Below the pieces are notes generated by a model. That model made no database searches. It was not told the origin of the DNA and worked only from the letters and a program-made list of their open reading frames with translations. This document shows positions 42,417-53,865 of a stretch of 64,000 nucleotides of DNA, piece by piece (positions within the stretch are counted from its first letter, which is position 1; each line of letters begins with the position of its first letter). Where the stretch lies: assembly GCA_001414485.1 (NCBI GenBank), contig LLEY01000044.1, positions 186,001-250,000 on the forward strand, given 5' to 3'. Source of the stretch: Calycina herbarum. Its lineage: Eukaryota > Ascomycota > Leotiomycetes > Helotiales > Pezizellaceae. The position numbers and the translations under genes are program-made.

Positions 42417-45317
42417 ATGGAGGACCTTAAAAACCGCATTAAGAAGCTATATTGTCGGAACCACCCTGGTCAAGAACGGTTCATCCCGCACGATTCGCTA
42501 TACAACCTCCTGACAAATGATGTTATTCGAGATGCTTTCCTCCAAGAAAATATGGAGGTGGAACACCTTGACGAACTGGCACATGAAGTCGCATCACGGG
42601 CGCGGAAGATATTCTCGATACTGTTGTTCATCAACGAAGTTCCCCTGATGCGTTCTTTCTTTAAAGCAGACCAGCTCCAGTCTGGCGACCTGGATTCCAA
42701 GCTTCCATTCGAGCTCGACCACTTGAATAAATTCTTGCCGGGGCAGGAATCGGAAGACTTCTTCGACAATCAATGGGAGTTTGCTGTTCCAGTTTTTTCA
42801 GGAAAGGTCATTACACGGGCGCTCCATCCTAAGACTCGTCTCCCCTTTCTGAATCAGGCCAAGAAGGGTAATGGTGCTTTTGGAATGGTATTTGGCGTTG
42901 AAGTACAACCTGAGCATTGGAAATGGGAACAAGTCCCATCCACAATGGTAACATATACCTGCTGTGGAAATGGGCGGAGCTGATACCACTGTTAGATAGT
43001 CCGAAAGCAGATCTCGATGGACAGCGACCCTGAGATTGAGCATGAGAACCTCGCTCTACTGAAGAATGCCAGTCACCCCAACATTGTCGAGATGCTTGGT
43101 TCTTATACCATTGAGAGCGCAGAGGGAAAGTATCAAAATCTCCTGTTCCGGAACATCACCGGTGGCGACCTTCAGGAACTTTTGGGAGGCACTCACAAGC
43201 ACGAGTTCAATCATCCACAGGATTTTATAAACGCCTTGGTTGGGCTCGCCTCAGCTGTTGCCAAGGTGCACCGGTTGACTCCCAAAAACTCGAGGTTCAT
43301 CAAGAATGGATTTCATCACGACCTCAAGCCAGCAAACATTCTTGTGGATGGTAAAAATTTCATCTTGTCGGACTTTGGGTTAGCAAGGTTCAAACCCGTT
43401 GACGAAACAACCGAAACAGCTCATACACAAGTGGGAAACTACTACCTGGCGCCGGAATGCATCGATTTTCTGGACACCTTGAATCCGTGTTTGGTGCATC
43501 GGTCAAGCGATATGTGGTCTTTTGGCTGCATTGCTGCAGAGTTGGTGACGTTTATGATTGATGGGCCAGAGGGTATACGGCACTTTAAGGCTGGTAGAAA
43601 ATATCGAATTGGCAGACATGTCCGATTTGACTTTCACTCTGGCGGAGAAAAGCGAAATGAAGGTGTTGAGAAATGGTTTCGGGAAATTCATCAACAGGCG
43701 ATACAGTCAAACCTAGATGTTAACTCAACGAGTCTGTCGGACGTCGTATCATTGATTCGGGATATCCTCAACCATGACGCCCCAGCTCGACCGAAAGCGC
43801 CCGCTGTGGAAGCTAGGCTGTGCTGCATTGCTCTTGATTCCATGGTGCGAGAGAATACACAGTCATTCAAAGATATTCTCGCAAGCGAAAAATACCACAA
43901 CTCCGTCGAGGCATTTATTGAAGCAGCTCGGTTTGAAAGCATTTGGATGGCTATTGGGTTGAGAGACAAAACTACGGCCTTTAAAGCAAGCAGAGAACTG
44001 ACTAGAGAGCCAGAAACGCAATTCATAGTGGCTAATTTTGGTACTTTCGTGCGTCTTCTTGAACAATTCAAAGCGACCTTGGACGTTCTTCGACCATTTG
44101 AAGAAAAGCCAGCAAGCCCCCCATTTTTGGAAGTCAAACAATTGACCACACTCATGTGGACTTTAGTGCCTTCGGCATTGCAAGGAATAGCAGATGCACT
44201 TCTGAGACTTTCGCTCCTGCAGAAAGACGATCTCTCATCTCTAGAGGGCATCGAGAACGCGCTTAATGGGGAACCCTTGAATGATAGGATTTTAGCGCTC
44301 GTTTCAATGAGAAAGCTAGATATCATGCTGAGAGACAATAACTCTTCTCCGCGATTGATACTTGACCCAAAGCCCCAATTGGACGCACCACACAACAAAA
44401 ACAAGGATGAGAAAAGAACCGGACAGCTGATACGTCCTCTCGAACCTGTCAAGCGCGTCTTGATCGAGTCGAAGAGCTATCGAAGCTGGCAGGACCGCGA
44501 GTCTGACGTGCAAGAACGGGTTGCTACCTTTGTCAGGACATTCAGCTCCACTTCTCTACCCGATACTCTTCGAACGCTCCGATGCATTGGGTACTATCAC
44601 GAACCAGCCGAAACTTCCTTATGTATAGTCTACGATTTTCCGAGTGGCATTCGACAAGACGTGACACCCACCACGCTCTGGCAGATTTTTGCTGATGACA
44701 GAGCGGCACGGGGTGGCAAAGAAAGGCCCAAAGAAAGGCCCTCTCTTCGAAGCAGATTCAGCCTTGCGCATCAGCTGGCAGGGTCAGTGTATGACTTGCA
44801 TAACCTTCACTGGCTGCACAAGAGCATCTCATCATTTAACATCGTCCTCTTCACAAGTCCGGCATCCTCAGTTATCGAAATGAATGAATCCGTCGAGCAG
44901 CCCTATCTGATGGGCTTTGAGCACAGTCGGCCTGACGAGGAAATGGCCTTCAGCTCGAAGCTTTCGAAAGAGCGGCAGGAATATCAGCATCCGGATTTCA
45001 TCAATGGGTCACGATACCGATCTCAGTTCGACTATTACAGCCTTGGAGTTGTTCTATTGGAGATAGCGATGTGGAAGTCTGTTGGTGAGATCACGAAAAC
45101 TCCTTCCTGGGATCTGCCTTGGGAAGAGTTTCGGCAAAAGCTTCTGAGAAATGTGGTGCCGCAATTAGAATTTTATGTTGGGCCTCGCTACCGGAACATA
45201 GTATGTGACTGTCTTTCAATGGGCCTCGAGAACGCTCAAGGAGATGTCATACCAGTCATTCTGTCTCAAGACTTTCAAACAAAGGTTGTTGCGAGGCTGG
45301 GGGTGCTGAATGTGTGA
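42417..45317 (+). CDS. Kinase-pseudokinase fusion protein
   Basis: Exons 42417-42947 and 42996-45317 (48 bp intron, phase 0), giving 950 residues. The N-terminal 150 residues form a helical region ending NQWEFAVPVF, seen before the catalytic domain in an expanded fungal kinase family. The first kinase domain looks competent: GNGAFGMVFG loop, Lys in IVRKQIS, Glu in EHENL, HHDLKPANIL, SDFGLARF and YYLAPE. A linker of about 250 residues leads to a second kinase fold at about 700-930: LCIVYDFPSG, then LHKSISSFNIVLF where the catalytic Asp is missing, then LMGFEHSR instead of DFG, then YSLGVVLLEIAMW. This half is a pseudokinase resembling those attached to fungal HeLo-type domains. A role in signalling or self-recognition is an inference. 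The kinase-TPR gene follows on the same strand 0.5 kb away. Confidence 0.8.
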
Positions 45318-45804
45318 GGGTGTCCTGCAAGGGAAAAGGGTTCCGAGGGGTATTTACAATGTATCCGAATACTTGCAGCGAATTAGAACCACTCGAACGC
45401 CCTGGCAACCCTCCAATTTTGGGAGTCGGTTTTCGGACGTTTTTCGATTGGATTTTGGCCCCGGTTTTCTTACTGTAGTACAAATATTCGGCCTGATACA
45501 CTGTACTTTACCCCGCTTTGCATTGGGTCAAGAGAAGATAGGAAAGATGGGAACAAGACTGGGCAGATTCCCAAATTATGAGGCTGCACACTTTTAATCC
45601 TTGTACCAATGAACCTCGTACACGTGGGGAGTCTATCAACGCCCGCTGTGAGAACTCTACACCCATGAATGGCCAGTACTGTGAATGGCACATTCCAGCC
45701 GTCAGGCTAAGCCACAAAGAAGCATATCTGGTTCTCGATTTCTAGGGTGTCGACAGCTTCAAAATTCTTCTAGATCCAAGTACTGAAAGTTTGGGTCCAT
45801 CACC

Positions 45805-48515
45805 ATGTCGTACACCATCATTAGGTCGGACTGTAGGAGCTCCAGCGCATGGCCTGTCGAGCCAATAGAAACCCAAACGCCTTACGACCTCGTCTCCTTT
45901 CTCGCCACTGCTCAGGCTCTCGGAATTGATATTATTGCACTGACTTGGCAACCCGCTCTCGGTCAGATGGCTCGGGGTGGAACCTCTGGAATACAGGAAT
46001 TGCTGGTAAAGCTTGAGTCAAGCTTTGCGTTCAAGGTGTTCGAGTACTCCGACAATGCGGCAAAGGATGAACGAGATGTATACCGGGCACTCATATCTGA
46101 GATTACGGTGCTGGGACAGAGTTCGCTCAGGAAGCATCCGAATATTAAGCCTGTGTTAGGCGTCTGCTGGGATCCACGCGAAGATGGGAGAGTATGGCCT
46201 GTCCTAGTTTCTGAGAAGTCACGGTGTGGAAATCTACAGGAGTTCATGGAGTCTGAAGAGGGTAGAGGCCTCTCTTTCGAAGCTCGACTGAAAATATGCG
46301 CTGGGATTGCTCGTGCTATTAGAGACATGCACAACTGTCGTAAGTCCACGATACCTTTCTCCTTCTGCAATAGAAGCTAAAGACATGACATATATTGTTC
46401 ACGGAGACATCAAACCAACAAATATTCTGATCGACAAAAATGCCTCGAACGACTATATTGCACAAGTAATCGATTTTGGGTACGCAACTCTTTATGCTGG
46501 CACTGGTCTGATTAATATGCCATTCAGTCCTGGGTGGTCTGCGCCATCTACCAGGGGCGGCGTGAAATTTCCCCACGCGAAAACAATGGATGCTTTCTCT
46601 TTTGGTCTGGTCTGCCAGTGGTTGCTCTTTAGTACCGCTCCTCGTCCCAAAGGATATTCGTTCAGCTCAGCAATGCCGCAAGCCCTTGTAGACGCCGCTC
46701 TTGCCTTGGTCGACAGAGAGGCGGAGTTGGATGAAGATCAGAAGCCGAAAATGAGAGCGTTGTTCTCATCAAGTCTGTCCCTTGATGCGGTCAGGCGTAG
46801 GGGAGATTTCAATACCATACTATACTATTTCAGTGTATTCAGGTGAGGTTTCGATCATTTGGACCGCATACGTGCTGATTCGCTCCAAGTTGGCATGCTT
46901 CTCTTTCCGAGACTATTCGAGACGATATTGTACCGAGCAATATAAGCACTCCATCAGTGTTCTCGGTAAGTATCTTTACTCCCTTAACACTTTCTTATAC
47001 CCATTGACTGGTTCTCAGCTCGCGATATTGGCTGGCCAGCTTTACTCGGGCGATATCCGGGTTCGGACCCATGTCAGCCAAGTTTTCCAGGAGCTCATCA
47101 ATACTTCGACAGATACAAATCGAAAGAAGCTATGTGCTTTCGAAGCAGCAATCTGTTATACCATTGGTTTCGGTGTCCCGAAGGACGAGCAGCAATCTCA
47201 AACCCTTTTAGCGTACAGCGGCAGAGTCGAGTCGGACCTCGCTACTGAATTAGAGAGGCTGGCAAAGACCGATACTGTATATCGGAATAGCGCCATCGTG
47301 GCGTATCATGCCGAAGGAACCATCTTCAGCCCTTACATCTCGTTATTGGCAGAACCTCGAAGTGTGGTCATTCCGATTGCAAATTCATGCCACAGAGAGT
47401 TGGGAGACATCAAACCCTTCCTCGGGACCCGTGATCCACTTTTCCAGAGATTGCAGAGAGAATACGCTACGTTGCTGCTCCAACTAGAAGATTTTGGAGC
47501 CGCTGAGAAGATTTGGTACGATATTGTGGCTAGTTCGAAAGAACTCGTTGGCTCGCATGATCCATCTACTCTTACGGATATGGGCAACTTGGTCTACGTC
47601 CTGGAGAGACAAGCTAAGTATGACTGCGCTGAGGGCATTCTTCTTGAAGCATTGTCCTTGAGTATGGAAGCTCCTGGTATCGGCAAGGACCACCAAGTTA
47701 CAATATCAAGGAAAAGCCAACTTGCCTACCTCAAGTGCCATATGGGTGATTATGAATCAGCAAAGAAGCTTCACGAGGAGGTACTGTTAGCAAGGAAGAG
47801 TACTTTGGGAGAGAATCACCCAGAGGTACTTGAAAGTCAACGCGGTCTAATGAGTGCCATTTACGGGCTAGGAGATGACACTGAAATTATCAGCAAGTTG
47901 GAAGAATTGGTCGAGCTTCACGTTAATGCTGTCGGTCCCACTCAGTCTGAGACTATCAAAACGCGCTTTGACCTTGCGGAAGCTCTATTTGCCTCGAAAT
48001 CCTTCGAGCGAGCTGACCAAGAGTGCAAAGTTGTGCTGGACCTCAGCGCGAAGTATCTCGATGACCGCAATGTGACTGTTCTACGTTGTCAAATTGTGCA
48101 TGCGCAGGTGCTTCTATGTTTGGGAAAAGCCGAAGAGGCGGAGACGCTGGCAGATGAAACTCTCAGGCTTTCACGCATCTCGTCAGACCCCTTGACCGCG
48201 ATCTCAGCTTTGGATGGCCTGGCGACCATCAAGGCAGCACGAGGAGATATCACTGAAGCGGAGGCACTTCAGCGTGAAGCTGTAAACCTCGTGTTACATT
48301 CGGAGATTGCAGGAACCTATAACGATTTTCTAACTAAAAATAATTTTGCAATCATTCTGGATAAATTGGGGAGATATGAAGAGGCAGAGAATTTCTACCG
48401 AGAGGCGTATGAAGGTCGATTGAAGATGTTTGGTCCTGCGTATCCAGAAACCCAGGAAAGCAAGCGATTTCTCTTTCGGGTCCTTGAACTACAAGGGAAA
48501 AAGTTGGAAATATAG
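45805..48515 (+). CDS. Protein kinase with C-terminal TPR repeats
   Basis: Four exons, 45805-46339, 46374-46842, 46890-46965 and 47019-48515; introns of 34, 47 and 53 bp, phases consistent, 858 residues. The first acceptor is ambiguous (46374 or 46377, same frame) and the first intron is unusually short. Kinase part, residues about 55-350: a weak loop (GGTSGIQ), Lys in FAFKVF, VHGDIKPTNILID, IDFGYATL and APS in place of APE. A Sel1-like helical segment (AILAGQLYSGDIRVR, then YTIGFGVPKDEQQ) joins it to about eight TPR-like pairs at residues 500-850 (AEKIWYDIVASS, AKKLHEEVLLARK and AENFYREAYEGRL among them), of the kinesin-light-chain type common in fungal NLRs. No P-loop ATPase of NB-ARC or NACHT type is present, so it looks like a kinase-TPR receptor or adaptor lacking the switch domain. 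Confidence 0.75.
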
Positions 48516-48597
48516 TACGGGGACAAATCTCGAACTTAGATTTTGAATTTCCTTCTCTATATATGTTTTGGGTAGTCACCATACCCATCCTATGTGC

Positions 48598-50493
48598 TCA
48601 TGGGTGATTTGCTGAAGCCTGACGAAGGCCAACCATTGACTGTCTCCCTATCCACCTTACTGTTCCAAGTGTGGCAGCTGTCAGCAAAACAGTGGTCACC
48701 ACAAAAACCCAAAATTGCGGTGCTATTTCAAAGTTCTTGGTTCCATTTGAATTTGCAGTTGGTTGTAGCTGTATCAAATTTGAGCTGAAGATGGTCTACG
48801 CATATATTTTCCACGTCAGCACATAGGGTTTGCAAGTCAGAAATAGTGACATTGAAATCACTCACTGCTACAAGCGAGCCAGGTAGGAATACGACAGCAA
48901 TATATGTTAGGATCTTGATAGTCACTGAATCTCTCTGACTTTGCTGTGCAGCCAACAGCACCTCACCATTCTGTTGCTGGATCCTGGTCGTGATGTCGCG
49001 AAGTAACTCGACACTCTGCAAGGTTGTCTCGGTAACTTTTTGAAGAACCTGTTCCTGGCGAAACTCTAAGATGCCATACACCTACAATAGTCAATGATAG
49101 TAGTGAATCTTTTATGTATAAAGAGTCTCATTACTTACCAGTCTGAGCACTCCTTGAAGTGTTTGGTCCATGGCCAACGTACTCTTGTGGTACACTTTGA
49201 TACTCGCCTCGTACCCGTGGATCGCGCCTAGAATCTTGCTCAGAGGTCCAACAAAGGCAGTCATATCAAGCTTTTTACAATGCTGATCAAGTTTTCTGGT
49301 AACATCTAAGCATGATTGAAGAGCGAGTGATGCACTTGTAATCTTCTGCCTTAATCTCTGAAGGACCTGGGTATGCTGAATGGACACATCGAAGTCCCCT
49401 TTGAACTTGCGTCCTTCGGCCTTGGTACGGGCAAAACAGGCCTTCCTATCCTGCAAATGTCTTTTGTCAGTACTACGGAAAGATATTTGGAACACTCGCT
49501 CACAATTTCCTTTAGCTCCGCATTCAAGTGCTCAATGTAACGTCCCCAATTGTCGACTGTTGCAAGAAGAAAAGTGACATGAAGATACATAGGGTTGCTG
49601 TCACGATCCTCGTGATTGAGGTCTATTGAAGACACAACTCTTTCTAGGCACTCTCTAAGTGCATCAGATGGCTGCAAAAGAATCCACACTGCATTGTATC
49701 GTGTGTGTGACACCTGCTGGTAGATCCCTGTCCTGCGAGATGACCACGGATTTCCATGGTTTCTGCCATTCTCCTCCATAAATTCAAGTGTGTAGCATAT
49801 TTCTGTACCGATAAGCAAGAGTTAATGCTTCGGATAGGGTTGGATAAAGGCATACCGTAGAGAAAGGGGCTTCGCGGGTTCGAGAGAGGAGTTTCGATAT
49901 AGCTGAAGTTGGTCGGCCGCAAAGGAAAGTCCTCATCTACTTTGGAACCAAATCGATGAACAACATCTAAAAAAGGAGTAAAGACCTTACAGAAGTGGAG
50001 AAGCTTCCGAAAATCTATTTCCGGGACACATAATACTCCCCAGGAATATCTCTGTGGGATTATGCTAAAGAATGTAAGTCTAGAGACTCAATCTACGGGC
50101 TAATAAAGCTTCCAAGGGTTCTTTTGCGTACTAAATTTTGCACAGGACTGAACTTTGATCTTGTGGCTTCTTCAAGTATTTAGCGATTGATGAATAAGTC
50201 GAACAAGAGCATTACTTCAAGGTGAATGTCTAGCTCTTGTGCGTTCCTAATGCTCTGGGTGTTGAGAAACACCGGCCTGGTCTGGAGCTTGGAAGTTGCT
50301 AGATTTATCAGATTATCATCGCTACGATCATATATAGGCTTGACAAACTTTCGAGGTTCTCATTAATAGACAAGACGTCCAAATTGACCTCAGTGGTGTC
50401 GAAGAGCTTCGCTGAATCCCTTCTTAGGCGGAGATCAAGATAGTTCATATCCCTTCCTGGGAGGTTCCAGGTTTTAGTTTGCAGTGGATACAT
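48598..50493 (-). CDS. CorA-like membrane protein, N-terminal exons unresolved
   Basis: Firm exons are 49856 to about 50060 (left bound firm, right uncertain), 49504-49802, 49139-49450, 48866-49081 and 48598-48795, with introns of 53, 53, 57 and 70 bp, all in phase. The protein reads QRYSWGVLCVPEIDFRKLL, FLDVVHRFG, ICYTLEFMEENGR, PWSSRRTGIYQQ, then long helices, and ends with two membrane segments: TIKILTYIAVVFLPGSLVAT followed by IFSSN, and APQFWVFVVTTVLLTAATLG. This is the fungal CorA-like family; the GMN motif of true CorA magnesium channels is absent, so transport is unproven. Upstream, MNYLDLRLRRDSAKLFD (start near 50493) and FLNTQSIRNAQELDIHLEV look like N-terminal exons, but two stops between them and the firm exons could not be spliced out cleanly. 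The gene may be intact with extra introns, or broken. Confidence 0.65.
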
Positions 50494-50746
50494 GATTCAA
50501 TGGAATTCAAAGAAAGATTCGAAATTACAACGAAGGGAAATGAGGTGAGTAGGCTCCGCAACATTTGGCCTCTTTTATTGGAAGTCTTCAGAAAGCTGAA
50601 CAGCAACAAAATTGATATGGCTCGATATTCAGCGAATGAAATCCAAGTAAGCATCCGCGCATAAATTAAAAGCACCTCTGACGTTGCATCCTTCGCACTG
50701 CCGCAATGCCCTACACAAAATACAAAATTCCATTGAAAAGCTGAGT

Positions 50747-51071
50747 TCACTTGCTAGCCTTGCGGGCTTTGCGGGCTTTGCGCCGACGCTCGCTTTCATT
50801 CTGGATCGTCTGTTTCTCGTTCTGTTATATTGTAAGCCTTGTGTACAGAAATCGTGGAAGTACATACGGTTGTCAATTTACGAGGGATGGTGAGAAGATA
50901 TGATTCGTGTTGGTCCTTGGGGATAAAGTCAGTGTGGGCTTTTCGATACCAATGCTTAGGTTGACTGACTTCAATCTCATACGAGCTTCCGAAAAGCTCT
51001 TTGAGCTTTCCCTCTAGCACACCTAGATCCGCATACTTCATATCCAGCGTATCGTTGACCGTCGAAGCCAT
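50747..51071 (-). CDS. Small basic-tailed protein of unknown function
   Basis: Exons 50868-51071 and 50747-50821 with a 46 bp intron (GTATGT..AACAG, phase 0); 92 residues. It starts MASTVNDTLDMKYADLGVLE and has a compact middle (YEIEVSQPKHWYRKAH, IPKDQHESYLLTIPRKL). The spliced second exon yields a strongly basic tail ending in the pattern RRRKARKARKASK, lost if the intron is retained. The tail suggests nuclear or nucleic-acid association, which is an inference. No family recognised. It is transcribed in the same direction as the CorA-like gene to its left and the permease to its right. Confidence 0.6.
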
Positions 51072-51468
51072 TTTATAGGGCGGATGTTAGAGTATCGTTT
51101 AGAGGTGGTGTGGGTGGTTATCGACTGGTACGATGAAGTTCCTGGGAATGTGATACTCTGGAATTGAGGAAGCACTCAGAGATATCATAGGAGGGACGAT
51201 AGGAGTTTCGCAAAACAATTGCTGGCTGCATAGAAACCGGGCGAAATGTTGGGCTTCGAAGTGTTGCTGCCCGATTTCAAGTACTGTACCACAACAGAAC
51301 AAGAGACATGCATATAGAACTTCAGCCTAAACCCATACTTTTCTGGACTCATCCACTCACTAGTAGCCATAGCCTCTGCCTTATCAAGTATTTTTGAAAT
51401 TTATTCTTATTCAATTACGCGTATCCTTCTATCTATTTACTCCTCCCAATCCATCTACACCCAAAATC

Positions 51469-53378
51469 CTAATTCCTAAACCGTTTCCAAAACTTCCAAC
51501 CCTCCCCTCCCCCACCAACATCCCCCTCCCGCTTAACAACCAAATCCCTCCCCCTAATCCTCCAAAAATAGATCGGTACCCCGGCAAGCACAAAAGCAAC
51601 CACAATAAGCGTCTGCACTGGCTCCGCAAACACCGCCCGACTCAACAAGAACAAACTCACACAACAAAAGATAATAGGTGTCGTAATCCAAGTCCTATAA
51701 GGTCTCTCCAGATTCGGTTCCTTAACCCTCAATACTATTAAACCAAGCACGGTCATGAAATAAAATGTATAGCCTGCTACACCGTAAAAGGTGACGAGGG
51801 TCCCGAATTCCCCGACGAAAATGTAGCATGCTGTGAGTGCGGCGTTGAGAACCATAGCGTAGACGGGGGTGAAAAATAGTCCTGTTTCTTCATCGCCAAA
51901 CATCTGTGCTAGTCGTTTAGTGAGATGGGACTGTGTACGTAGAGATGTGGATGTAGGTTCCATATTTGATTTTGAGACTCCTATTTTCCCAAAGATGGAG
52001 GGGAGATAGCCTTCTTTTCCGGCTACGTAGACGAGACGGCCTGAGGTGAAGGTTGTTGCGTTTAGAGCACCGAAACAGCTGAGACTGACGATGAGGGCGA
52101 GGATTAGGGAGCCGATTGGTCCGAAGACTTTGCTTCCGAATTGGACGGCTACTGTGTTGGAGGAGTTGATGGTTTCGAGGGGGAGGACGAAAAAGTAGGC
52201 CACGTTGGCCATAATGTAGGAGAGGATTACGAGGGGCATGGCTGTGTGGATTACTCTAGGGAGATCTCGGGTTGGATTACGGAATTCTCCAACAACGTAA
52301 TTTGTCTACTTTTTGTCAGTTGTGTTTCAAATATACTATTTTTGGGAAAACCCACGTTGTCCCACCCATCAAATGCCCACAGTCCTGCGTATAAAGCTAC
52401 TGCCCAAGAAGAAGCACTTGAATTGGTTCCCTCAAACCATCCTTTTGTCTTCCAGTCCTGATTTGCCTCCCCCGCATTTGAAAATCCAGTAACAGCAACC
52501 ACAATTCCAACAACGGTAACTCCGAGTAGTGCAACGAATTTCAAAAACATAAACATGTCTCCCATTTTTGTTCCCAGCCGCGTGGACAAGCAATTCAACA
52601 GCGTGACAACTATTAATCCAATTAATGCCACGCTCTTGTTGATCCACACGCTCACATTCTCAGCATCCGCTCCGATTGCTGCTCGAACGAGATATTCCCC
52701 CATAATAATGGCAATGATCGCACTCGATCCTGGCTTCAATACCACCACGGCACACCAGGTAAAAAGGAATCCCCAAATCTCCCCAAATATTTTGGCCAAA
52801 TATACTTGAGCCCCTCCATTCAGCGGTATAGCTCCTCCCAATTCCGCATAACTCGAAGCTCCCGTCCATGCCAATACACCCGCAATGGCCCAAACAATTA
52901 ACGAAGCCCCTGGCGATCCAGCATTGATATTGACCTGACTAGGTGATGAAAATATGCCCGATCCAATAATTAATCCAACCACCAATGATAACCCGTTTAG
53001 ATATGTCAACGTCTTATTCTTCTCCAGTGATCCCCCTCCTATTGCTGCTTGTGGATTCGTAGAAGATATAGGAGCCCCTATGGGAGCGTAACCATTGCCT
53101 GTTGATGAGGACAGGGGAAAGAGATTCGAGGAGAAATCGAAGACCGAGTTGACGGAATATGATCGTGCATGGCTGCCTCTGACATTCGCTTGGGCGGCTG
53201 GATTTCGATCGTCTAAGGGGTCGTCTTCTTCGAGGGATAGTTTTCTTGAGGAGGCGATGCCGGAGCGGGAGGAGGTTGAGGATGTTGATGTGCGAGTACC
53301 CGGTGAACTCGAGGCTAAACTGGCCAGTTCTAAAGAGTCGCGCGCATGCGGTTGGAGGTTGGAATAACCGCGCGACAT
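51469..53378 (-). CDS. Amino acid permease (APC superfamily, LAT-like)
   Basis: Exons 52356-53378 and 51469-52305 around a 50 bp intron (GTGGGT..GTAG) that restores GWDN followed by TNYVVGEFRNPTRDLPRVI; 619 residues. A Ser-rich, probably cytosolic, N-terminus of about 125 residues precedes LTYLNGLSLVVGLIIGSGIF, the GxG(I/L)F substrate-site helix of the family. Further helices include VWAIAGVLAWTGASSYAELG and KPGSSAIIAIIMGEYL. The pattern is that of fungal LAT-type transporters such as methionine or neutral amino acid permeases (AA_permease_2). Substrate not determined; plasma membrane likely. The donor GTGGGT is weak but needed for the conserved reading. Divergent from the LeuRS gene. Confidence 0.88.
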
Positions 53379-53865
53379 TATATTTTCTTATGCTGAGGTC
53401 GTGTTATCTCCACATTGGGAGGGGCTCGTGGGGATCGTGTTGAGTTGTGGCTTGTTGATCTGCCTCTGTTCTTTATTTCAAGTCCGAGTTGTCGTGAGTC
53501 GTGAGGGATGGGTATTTTGGTAAATAGAATTAGAATTGGAGATGTAATCAGCGATGAGGAATGTATTGGTATGGAAAGTCGTGAAGAACCGAAATTTGGT
53601 GGTGTTGATGGTGTACTTGATGTTGGATGCTGGATGCAAAGAGCCTGTCTCTAACTGAGATCTGGGGATCGTGACAAGGCTTATTCCCAGGCCTGTTCCT
53701 CACTGGCTTCAGGGCTCTAGCCGTCTCACTACTTGCACAGACCCGCGCACGGCTATTTTAACCTCCGACTTCACAGGAACTTTTGGGAGCTGTCGCAAAC
53801 GGAATCATGGACTTTCCTAAACATGATGCTATTCCCATAGCACAAAATGCTACGAATCGGACAAA
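53379..53865. promoter_or_regulatory. Bidirectional promoter between permease and LeuRS genes
   Basis: 487 bp between divergent starts, GC-moderate, no repeats. No recognisable general-amino-acid-control element was confirmed by eye. Confidence 0.4.

Noticed and set aside
43691..44452. 253-codon minus-strand frame inside the kinase-pseudokinase gene
   Set aside because: Mirror frame of a long coding exon; no start context or domain.
42417..48515. Complete NLR (NB-ARC or NACHT) locus
   Set aside because: No Walker A/B ATPase of these families could be read in either kinase gene; only kinase, pseudokinase and TPR parts are present.
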